This document shows, piece after piece, positions 1 to 5,304 of a stretch of DNA of 5,803 nucleotides. Under the pieces are notes generated by a model. That model ran no database searches. It had not been told where the DNA came from and was given only the letters and a program-made list of their open reading frames with translations. The position numbers were made by a program, and so were the translations under genes. This DNA is from Myxococcales bacterium (lineage in GTDB: Bacteria; Myxococcota; Polyangia; Polyangiales; Polyangiaceae), in assembly GCA_020430865.1 (NCBI GenBank), contig JAGQIY010000155.1, forward strand, positions 1 to 5,803. Direction: 5' to 3'. Every line of letters begins with the position of its first letter. The first letter of the stretch is position 1.

Positions 1-8
1 AGTCATGA
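1..8 (+). other. Possible last codons of an upstream gene (expected actC) overlapping the actDE start
   Basis: Positions 6-8 read TGA in the frame where 3-5 is TCA, so an upstream gene could end here with an ATGA overlap. The same eight bases (AGTCATGA) occur at the sco/coxB junction (4281-4288), where such an overlap is real. Only two upstream codons are visible, so this rests on analogy and on the usual actC-actD order. Confidence 0.3.
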
Positions 9-1237
9 GCGAGAAGAAGGACAAGAGCACCACCAAGAAGACGCCGGTCTACGGCATCTTGGCTGAGTACTCGGATCCAGCGGTCTTGATCGAAGCCTGC
101 AAGAAGGTTCGCGACGCTGGTTTCAAGAAGTGGGACACGTACACGCCGTTCCCCGTGCACGGCATCGACCCGGCGATGGGCATCAAGCCGACCATCCTGC
201 CTTGGCTCGTGCTCTGCGCGGGCCTGACGGGCCTGGCAACGGCGATCACCCTGCAGTGGTGGACGAACGCCCACGACTACCCGTGGATCGTCAGCGGCAA
301 GCCCTTCTGGTCGATCCCTGCAAACGTGCCAATCATGTTCGAGCTGACCGTGCTCTTGAGCGCGCTGACCACGCTCGGAGGCATGCTGGCGCTGAACAAG
401 TTGCCCCACCCCTCTCACCCCCTGGACCTCAAGGAGCGCTTCGAGCGGGTGACGGACGACAAGTTCTTCCTGCTGATCGAGGCCAGCGACCCGAAGTACG
501 ACGCCGACGAGGTGACCGCTCTCCTGGCAGAGGACGCTGACCTGGTCGAGCCGCTGATGGACGACGATCAGACGCCGGCGGAGCTACCGCGCGGAATCAT
601 CTACGGCCTGGTCATCCTGACGGCTGCCGCCATCGTTCCCTTCGCGCTGGCCGCCCACGCGAGGGAGTCACACAACCGCAGCCCGCGAATCCACATCGTC
701 CCCGACATGGATTGGCAGACGAAGTACAAGGCCCAGCGGGTCAATACCTTCTTCGATGACCGTCGAGCCGACCGTCCGTTCGTCGAGGGCACGGTCGCGC
801 GCGGAAACTTGCGGGAGGACGACCACTTCTACCGCGGCAAGTCTGGCGACACCTGGGCCCGCACCTTCCCGAACCAGGTCGAGGTGAGCGAGGCCACGAT
901 GAAGCGCGGTGAGCAGCGGTTCGACATCTTCTGTGCGCCCTGCCACGGCCTCCAGGGTCGCGGTGATGGGATGGTCAACAAGCGAGCCGAGTCAATCGGA
1001 GCCGGCGTCGATGGTTGGGTCCCCCCCTCCGACATCACGGATCCAAACCTGATGAAGCAGCCGGTGGGGCAGCTGTTCAACAGCATCACTCACGGCGTGC
1101 GCAACATGCCGGCCTACGGCCCGCAGATTGAGCCCGAGGACCGCTGGGCCATCATCCTCTACGTGCGTGCGCTGCAGCGTACCCGCAACGCCACGACCAA
1201 AGACCTGACTCCCAGCGAGATCGCCTCGCTCAAGTAA
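5..1237 (+). CDS. actDE: ActD-ActE fusion: DUF3341 membrane subunit joined to monoheme cytochrome c of Alternative Complex III
   Basis: This 410-residue protein joins two ACIII subunits that are separate in the best-studied complexes. Residues about 13-188 match ActD (DUF3341): an N-terminal cytoplasmic domain with the family-type YTPFPVHGID motif (46-55), a two-helix membrane hairpin (about 64-86 and 107-130), and a soluble acidic segment. A third helix (about 197-219) then leads into an ActE-like domain, with EGTVARG (261-267), a heme c site CAPCH (310-314) and a probable axial Met368 in RNMPAYG. The topology is coherent: an even number of helices keeps ActD's soluble parts in the cytoplasm, and the third puts the heme in the periplasm. 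The likely role is structural support plus transfer of electrons from the ACIII iron-sulfur/heme subunits to the oxidase. The ATG at 5 gives a full-length ActD start. The stop lies 14 bases before actF. Family assignment is from recognised motifs; the functional role is inferred from known ACIII. Confidence 0.93.
   Translation: MSEKKDKSTTKKTPVYGILAEYSDPAVLIEACKKVRDAGFKKWDTYTPFPVHGIDPAMGIKPTILPWLVLCAGLTGLATAITLQWWTNAHDYPWIVSGKPFWSIPANVPIMFELTVLLSALTTLGGMLALNKLPHPSHPLDLKERFERVTDDKFFLLIEASDPKYDADEVTALLAEDADLVEPLMDDDQTPAELPRGIIYGLVILTAAAIVPFALAAHARESHNRSPRIHIVPDMDWQTKYKAQRVNTFFDDRRADRPFVEGTVARGNLREDDHFYRGKSGDTWARTFPNQVEVSEATMKRGEQRFDIFCAPCHGLQGRGDGMVNKRAESIGAGVDGWVPPSDITDPNLMKQPVGQLFNSITHGVRNMPAYGPQIEPEDRWAIILYVRALQRTRNATTKDLTPSEIASLK
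593..1234 (+). other. ActE-like domain: membrane anchor plus periplasmic heme c domain within the fusion
   Basis: This is the C-terminal part of the fused protein (residues about 197-410). It has a hydrophobic helix (197-219), a linker resembling the N-terminal region of free ActE (VPDMDWQ and EGTVARG), and a class I cytochrome c fold. The heme-attachment motif CAPCH is encoded at 932-946; His314 is the proximal ligand and Met368 the likely distal ligand. No signal peptide or lipobox Cys is present at the domain boundary, so the third helix, rather than a lipid anchor, appears to hold the heme domain at the membrane. There is no stop codon or frameshift between the two halves in this reading. 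Confidence 0.88.
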
Positions 1238-1251
1238 GCACGGATATCGAC

Positions 1252-1623
1252 ATGGCCAGCAAGAAGGCGAAGCCCCGCAAGACCGTCAAGCAGACCGAGC
1301 CCGAGGAAACGAGCTCGAAGTCTGAAGAGCCGACGTCCGAGCCCGTTTCCGCGGAGGAAGACGACGAGGACGACGAGGACGAAACCAAGGACTCAGCGCC
1401 CGAGCCGGACGAGGACGAGGCGAAGAAGGACGAGCCCAAGGCCGCGTCCAAGAAGCCCGCTCCCAAGAAGGAAGAACCCAAGGTCGCTGCGAGCAAGCCC
1501 GTGACCTCGGGTCCGGCATTCGAAGACGACATGCCCAATCAGGATGTCGGGCAGCCTCGCAAGCCGGCGAGCGGCCACGGTGCAAGCGGAAAGGACGGCG
1601 GCGACCATGGTCCCGAGGGCGAG
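1252..1623 (+). other. Charged low-complexity N-terminal extension of ActF
   Basis: Residues 1 to about 124 are dominated by Lys, Glu, Asp, Pro, Ala and Ser, then a Gly/His-rich stretch (107-123), before the first hydrophobic segment. The order is basic (1-14), mixed acidic, strongly acidic (about 35-57), alternating Lys/Pro/Glu (58-83), then polar linker. It is predicted by eye to be disordered. Its charge means it should not enter the membrane. Function is unknown; an assembly, docking or inter-complex tether role is speculation. Confidence 0.85.
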
Positions 1624-2814
1624 AACATCCGCCTCGGGGACCTGAGCGGGACGCTACTCAAGGTTGGCGGCGGCATGGCAGTCGTCGGTCTGGGCGGAGC
1701 CGCAGCGCTTGGCGCCACGGCGGGCGACGGCTTCGCCCACTTCTTCCACTCCTACTTGGTCGCCTTCTGGTGGGGTCTCACCATCACCCTGGGCTCCCTG
1801 TTCTTCATCCTCATCCAGCACTTGACCAAGGCGCGCTGGAGCCCTGTCGTGCGGCGCGTCGCCGAGATCTTCGTGAGCAACATGCCAGCGCTGGCGGTGC
1901 TCTCCCTCGTCGTTCTGGTGCCGGTGATCCTGGGCAACTCGGCGCTCTACCCCTGGAACGACCCGCACCACGTCGCCCAGAGCCACGTGCTCCAGCACAA
2001 GGAAGGCTACCTCAACAAGACCTTCTTCCTGATCCGCTGGGTGTTCTACTTCGCGGTCTGGATCGGCCTCGGCAGCAAGCTGGCCAAGAACAGCGTGCAG
2101 CAAGACGTCTCGGGGGATCCCGCGCTGAGCCGCAAGAGCTTCGCGCTCAGCGCTCCCGGCATGCTGCTGTTCGCGCTGACCACGACCTTCGGCGCCATCG
2201 ACATGATCATGAGCCTGGAGCCCGAGTTCTTCAGCACCATGTTCGGTGTCTACGTGTTCGCCGGTTGCCAGCTGAGCTTCCACTGTGTGCTCGCGCTGAC
2301 GCTGCTCTGGCTCCAGGGGGCAGGACGCCTCACCAAGAGCGTGAGCGTTCACCACTTCCACGATATCGGAAAGATGATGTTCGCCTTCATCGTCTTCTGG
2401 GCCTACATCGCGTTCAGCCAGTTCATGCTGATCTGGTACGCAGACATCCCCGAGGAAACGGTGTGGTTCAAGCCGCGCTTCGTCGAGGGCTGGCAGTGGG
2501 TGAGCATCGTTCAGCTCGTCGGCCACTTCGTGATCCCGTTCTTCGGCCTGGTTTCACGCCACGTGAAGCGCAACCGCAAGGCGCTGGCTTTCTGGGCCAT
2601 CTACATCCTCGTGGTGCACTACATCGATCTCTACTGGCTGATCATGCCGTCCTACGACGGACAGAGGGCTCCCCTCAGCGCGATGGACTTGCTCGCCCTG
2701 ATCGGTGTGGCAGGTGTCCTAATCGCTAACGCCGCTCGGGTTGCCTCCGGCATCAACCTGCGCCCCACCAAGGACCCACGACTGGCCAAGTCGCTGGCGT
2801 TCGAGAACTTCTGA
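1252..2814 (+). CDS. actF: ActF, NrfD-like integral membrane quinol-oxidising subunit of Alternative Complex III
   Basis: ActF is one of the two related NrfD/PsrC-like membrane subunits of ACIII, associated with quinol binding and possibly proton translocation. The hydrophobic part begins near residue 136, and about nine to ten helices can be drawn (roughly 138-158, 166-190, 211-231, 259-275, 301-320, 330-355, 374-396, 417-436, 445-466, 476-495). Family-type motifs are HKEGYLNKTFFLIRW (249-263), the intramembrane IDMIMSLEPEFFST stretch (316-329, Asp317 and Glu323), HHFHDIGKMMFAF (367-379) and LIWYADIPEET (393-403). At 520 residues it is longer than a typical ActF because residues 1 to about 124 form a Lys/Glu/Asp/Pro/Ala-rich extension. 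The ATG at 1252 lies 14 bases after the previous stop, with only a weak purine stretch (CGGA, 1241-1244) before it. Codon use in the extension matches the gene body, which supports this start; the next in-frame ATG (1531) would leave a large gap. Confidence 0.94.
   Translation: MASKKAKPRKTVKQTEPEETSSKSEEPTSEPVSAEEDDEDDEDETKDSAPEPDEDEAKKDEPKAASKKPAPKKEEPKVAASKPVTSGPAFEDDMPNQDVGQPRKPASGHGASGKDGGDHGPEGENIRLGDLSGTLLKVGGGMAVVGLGGAAALGATAGDGFAHFFHSYLVAFWWGLTITLGSLFFILIQHLTKARWSPVVRRVAEIFVSNMPALAVLSLVVLVPVILGNSALYPWNDPHHVAQSHVLQHKEGYLNKTFFLIRWVFYFAVWIGLGSKLAKNSVQQDVSGDPALSRKSFALSAPGMLLFALTTTFGAIDMIMSLEPEFFSTMFGVYVFAGCQLSFHCVLALTLLWLQGAGRLTKSVSVHHFHDIGKMMFAFIVFWAYIAFSQFMLIWYADIPEETVWFKPRFVEGWQWVSIVQLVGHFVIPFFGLVSRHVKRNRKALAFWAIYILVVHYIDLYWLIMPSYDGQRAPLSAMDLLALIGVAGVLIANAARVASGINLRPTKDPRLAKSLAFENF
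1360..1380 (+). repeat. Short in-frame tandem repeat (gacgacgag, two copies plus a partial third)
   Basis: Two exact 9-base units, GACGACGAG, lie at 1360-1368 and 1369-1377, followed by GAC. They are in frame with actF and encode Asp-Asp-Glu units in the acidic core of the N-terminal extension. This suggests that slippage or unequal recombination may vary the length of the acidic tract between strains. Confidence 0.7.
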
Positions 2815-2822
2815 GACGTCCC

Positions 2823-3368
2823 ATGGCAACTGAAGACGACAAGCCAAACTCAGGCCTGATCGGCACCGTGACCATCTCCGGTGCCATCGCGATGGTCGCG
2901 ATTTGCGCGGTGCTCACGGCACTCGTTCGAAGCGAGCAGTCTTCCGAAGACGATCGCAAGAACGCCGAAGCGAACCTCAAGCCGATGGTGGAGCTGCGCG
3001 CGGAGCAGGAGAAGACCCTGGAGGGCGCGCCGGTCTACGCCGACGAGAAGAAGGAGCGCATCACGCTACCCCTGGATCGCGCGATGGCTGCGGTCGTGAA
3101 GGACATCTCGGACAACCCCCAGGCGGCTACGGCCCCCGGCGACGAACCGCCCGCTCAGGCCGATGCCGACGCAGGTGCCGGAGACGCTGGGGACGCCGGA
3201 GCGAACTCGGAAGGTGACGCCGCCGCTGACGGCGAGGGCGCCGACAAGAAGGGCGAGGGCAAGGAGAAGGTCAAGGACGGCACTCCGAAGCCCCCCAAGA
3301 CCCAGGGCCCCAGCGGAACCCAGCCTCCTCCCGGCGAAGGGGAAGGCGCGGGAGAAGGAGCAGAGTGA
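2823..3368 (+). CDS. Small single-span membrane protein of unknown function in the act-cox operon
   Basis: This 181-residue protein is not assigned to a named family. It has a short acidic N-terminus, one hydrophobic helix (about 12-35), a charged helical stretch (about 41-69), then a short core, VYADEKKERITLPLDRAM (71-88). That core resembles, from memory, the 'D..G.VRIPIDRAM' pattern in small proteins encoded between actF and sco in other ACIII operons. Residues about 100-181 are low complexity: Ala/Asp/Gly first, then Gly/Glu/Lys, then Pro/Gly, ending GEGEGAGEGAE. The likely topology is a membrane-anchored protein with the core outside the cytoplasm, but flanking charges do not settle this. 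It starts 8 bases after actF and its stop overlaps the sco start, so it is co-translated with them. An accessory or assembly role for ACIII or the oxidase is inferred from position only. Coding is supported by G/C-biased third positions and tight spacing. Confidence 0.82.
   Translation: MATEDDKPNSGLIGTVTISGAIAMVAICAVLTALVRSEQSSEDDRKNAEANLKPMVELRAEQEKTLEGAPVYADEKKERITLPLDRAMAAVVKDISDNPQAATAPGDEPPAQADADAGAGDAGDAGANSEGDAAADGEGADKKGEGKEKVKDGTPKPPKTQGPSGTQPPPGEGEGAGEGAE
3356..3360 (+). promoter_or_regulatory. Ribosome binding site for sco, deciding its start
   Basis: AGGAG at 3356-3360 lies inside the end of the preceding gene, seven bases before the ATG at 3368. A GTG three bases earlier (3365) is also in frame but would leave only four bases of spacing. 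The ATG is therefore preferred; it shares one base with the preceding TGA (TGATG), a typical translational-coupling arrangement. Confidence 0.7.
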
Positions 3369-4288
3369 TGAACGTGGCGGTGGTTTCCCGGTGGCTGAAG
3401 TTGCTCGAGTGCACGCTGATTTGCAGTGTGTTGCTTGCGTTCGCCCCGACCACCGCCTCGGCCATCGAGCTCGGTGACGCCACGCCCAACAAGCCCAAGC
3501 GGCTGAATGGCATCGACGTCGACGAGCACCTCGATACCGACCTCCCCCTCGACCTCGCGTTCACGGACACCGACGGCAAGCAAGTCCACCTCCGCGACTT
3601 CTTCGATGGGGAGCATCCCGTCATCGTCACCATGAACTACTCCGACTGTCCGATGCTCTGCAGCTTGCAGCTGACCGGCTTGGTCAAGAGCATGAAGCAG
3701 ATGGACTGGACCGCAGGGAAAGAGTTCCGAGTGGTCACGGTGAGCCTGAACCCGAAGGAGAAGCCCGAGCGGTCGGCTCAGACCAAGAAGCGGTACACCG
3801 CAGAGTACGGCCGCGCCGAGTCCCAAGCTGGCTGGCATTTCCTCACGGGAAGTGAGGAGAACATCAAGGCCCTGGCCAACGCGATCGGCTTTCGCTACGG
3901 CTACAACGAAGCCCGCGACGAGTACGTGCACCCTGCTGCGCTGACGCTAGCCACGCCGAAGGGCAAGATCGCCCGCTACCTGTACGGCATCGAGTATCAC
4001 CCGAAGACCCTACGTCTCGGCCTGGTCGAGTCCTCAGAGGGCAAGATCGGAACCACCGTCGACAAGCTGATCCTGTACTGCTTTCACTACGATTCCGGTG
4101 AAGGCAAATACGCACCCGTGGCCATGAACATCATGCAGGTCGCGGGTGGAGCTACCGCCCTCCTTCTAGGCGGTGTGCTGACCTCGCTCTGGGGCAACGA
4201 GCTCCGGAAGCGCCGCAAGCGAGACAAGAACAAGAACGATCCGCAAGCCGCGGACGACGAGTCCACCAACTCGGACCAAGAGTCATGA
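3368..4288 (+). CDS. sco1: SCO1/SenC-type copper chaperone with C-terminal membrane anchor
   Basis: SCO proteins have a thioredoxin-like fold and bind copper through a CxxxC pair and a distant His; they assist maturation of the CuA centre of oxidase subunit II. Numbered from the ATG at 3368 (306 residues), there is a signal-peptide-like segment (about 9-32, possible cleavage after ASA), the thioredoxin-like domain (about 55-225) with Cys94 and Cys98 in DCPMLC, and His188 in YVHPAAL. A further conserved-looking LYCFHYD motif follows (236-242). One helix (about 253-275) is followed by a basic then acidic hydrophilic tail (KRRKRDKNK onward), which by the positive-inside rule should be cytoplasmic. 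The C-terminal anchor differs from classical SCO1, which is anchored at its N-terminus. The gene sits immediately before coxB and overlaps it by four bases, consistent with a role in assembling that subunit. Family is clear; copper transfer versus thiol-reductase activity cannot be told from sequence. Confidence 0.93.
   Translation: MNVAVVSRWLKLLECTLICSVLLAFAPTTASAIELGDATPNKPKRLNGIDVDEHLDTDLPLDLAFTDTDGKQVHLRDFFDGEHPVIVTMNYSDCPMLCSLQLTGLVKSMKQMDWTAGKEFRVVTVSLNPKEKPERSAQTKKRYTAEYGRAESQAGWHFLTGSEENIKALANAIGFRYGYNEARDEYVHPAALTLATPKGKIARYLYGIEYHPKTLRLGLVESSEGKIGTTVDKLILYCFHYDSGEGKYAPVAMNIMQVAGGATALLLGGVLTSLWGNELRKRRKRDKNKNDPQAADDESTNSDQES
4285..4288 (+). promoter_or_regulatory. ATGA stop/start overlap coupling sco to coxB
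   Basis: The coxB ATG (4285-4287) and the sco TGA (4286-4288) share bases. Only a weak AAGAG (4278-4282) lies upstream, too close to be an ideal ribosome binding site. Translation of coxB is therefore probably coupled to that of its CuA assembly factor. Confidence 0.75.
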
Positions 4289-5298
4289 CCAACGTAACGA
4301 GCATGCTGCTCGCTGCCCTGCAGCCGGGCGACAAGCCAAAAATCCCCGATAGTCCCAACTTCTGGACCCCGACGGAGGCTTCCACCTTCGCGAAGGATAC
4401 GGACTGGCTGTTCCAGTTCATCACCTGGACCAGCGCGGTGGTGATGGTGGGCGTCGTCGCGGCGATGGTGCTCTTCTGCGTGAAGTACCGCGCCACGGAT
4501 CGCTCGAAGAACGAGAAGGCGACGAGCGACGTCGATCACGACAACACCCTGGAGATCACCTGGTCGGTGATCCCGCTGTTCTTCGTGGTCGCGTTCTTCG
4601 TGTTCGGCTTCAAGGGCTTCGTGGATCTGCGCACGCCGCCCAAGGACACCTACGACATCCATGCCACTGCTCAGAAGTGGAAGTGGCTGTTCCAGTATCC
4701 GAGCGGATACGTCAGCGACACGCTGCACGTGCCGAAGGATCGGCCGGTGAAGGTGATCATCGAGAGCCAAGACGTCATCCACTCCTTCTACGTGCCGGCC
4801 TTCCGCCAGAAGATGGATGCGGTCCCAGGGCGTTACTCATACGCCTGGTTCCAGGCCATCGAGCTGGGTGAGTTCCCGCTCTTCTGCGCCGAATACTGCG
4901 GCACCTCGCACTCCGACATGATCACCAAGGTGGTCGTCCAGGAGCAGGGGGACTTCGACAAGTGGCTCGCAGAAGCCGCGAAGAAGGAAGAGGAAGAGGC
5001 CCTCAAGAACCCCGCGGCCTATGGCGAGACGCTCTACAACCGCAACGGCTGTGCGACGTGTCACTCGACCGACGGCAGCGTGAAGGTGGGCCCCAGCTTC
5101 AAGGGGATCTGGGGGAAGACGGAGAACTTCGCCGACGGGACCAGCGCTCAAGTCGACGAGAACTACATTCGAGAGTCGGTCGAGGACCCCCAGGCGAAGA
5201 TCGTCAAGGGCTTCCCGGCGAGCATGCCCACCTTCAAGGGCAAGCTGTCGAACAACCAGATTCGCGCGATCATCGAGTTCATCAAGAACCAGAAGTGA
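4285..5298 (+). CDS. coxB: Cytochrome c oxidase subunit II with fused C-terminal cytochrome c domain (caa3-type)
   Basis: Subunit II accepts electrons and passes them through CuA to heme a in subunit I. Two helices anchor it (about 43-67 and 92-112). Glu90 in LEITWSVIP matches the conserved Glu at the K-channel entrance of A-type oxidases. The aromatic KWKWLFQYP stretch (131-139) precedes a cupredoxin domain in which all six CuA ligands are present with canonical spacing: His166, Cys201, Glu203, Cys205, His209 and Met212. A Lys/Glu-rich linker (about 229-241) joins it to a class I cytochrome c domain with CATCH (256-260) and probable axial Met314 in ASMPTF. The fused heme marks it as caa3-type. 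There is no convincing cleavable signal peptide; the short hydrophobic start (residues 6-12) may be nothing more than an N-terminal tail. It starts within the end of sco and ends six bases before coxA. The 337-residue length fits the family. Confidence 0.97.
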   Translation: MTNVTSMLLAALQPGDKPKIPDSPNFWTPTEASTFAKDTDWLFQFITWTSAVVMVGVVAAMVLFCVKYRATDRSKNEKATSDVDHDNTLEITWSVIPLFFVVAFFVFGFKGFVDLRTPPKDTYDIHATAQKWKWLFQYPSGYVSDTLHVPKDRPVKVIIESQDVIHSFYVPAFRQKMDAVPGRYSYAWFQAIELGEFPLFCAEYCGTSHSDMITKVVVQEQGDFDKWLAEAAKKEEEEALKNPAAYGETLYNRNGCATCHSTDGSVKVGPSFKGIWGKTENFADGTSAQVDENYIRESVEDPQAKIVKGFPASMPTFKGKLSNNQIRAIIEFIKNQK

Positions 5299-5300
5299 GG
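5297..5300 (+). promoter_or_regulatory. Ribosome binding site for coxA
   Basis: GAGG at 5297-5300 overlaps the coxB stop codon and lies four bases before the coxA ATG at 5305. Spacing is short but usable, and it supports this start. Confidence 0.5.
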
Positions 5301-5304
5301 CCCC

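Noticed and set aside
1238..1251. Possible promoter or terminator between actDE and actF
   Set aside because: Fourteen bases are too few for either, and no hairpin or -10/-35 pattern is visible.
1230..1538. Minus-strand Ser-rich open frame opposite the ActF extension
   Set aside because: The poly-Ser/Gly composition is simply the complement of the acidic codons (GAC/GAG) of the extension. It has no independent support.
1654..2526. Long open frame on the minus strand (about 290 codons) opposite actF
   Set aside because: It is a by-product of GC-rich codon bias in actF. The product is rich in Glu/His/Asp/Arg/Ala with no recognisable domain, and actF on the other strand has clear family motifs.
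1770..2729. Open frame of about 319 codons on the plus strand in another frame of actF
   Set aside because: Arg/Pro/Leu/His-rich composition is typical of an out-of-frame reading of GC-rich DNA, and it lies wholly inside actF.
3110..3365. GC-rich repetitive stretch considered as a possible terminator or non-coding repeat
   Set aside because: It stays in frame, ends at a stop overlapping the next gene and lacks a hairpin followed by a T-run. It is better read as the low-complexity tail of the protein.
3365..3367. GTG as the start codon of sco
   Set aside because: The ATG at 3368 is one codon later, has better spacing from AGGAG and gives a TGATG coupling. The difference is a single residue.
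3155..3931. Minus-strand open frame (about 258 codons) opposite the small protein tail and sco
   Set aside because: It spans two well-supported plus-strand genes, has no motif, and its end is the low-complexity complement of the tail.
4087..4782. Minus-strand open frame across the sco/coxB junction
   Set aside because: It crosses two convincing genes, has His/Asp/Arg-rich composition, and shows no domain or ribosome binding site support.
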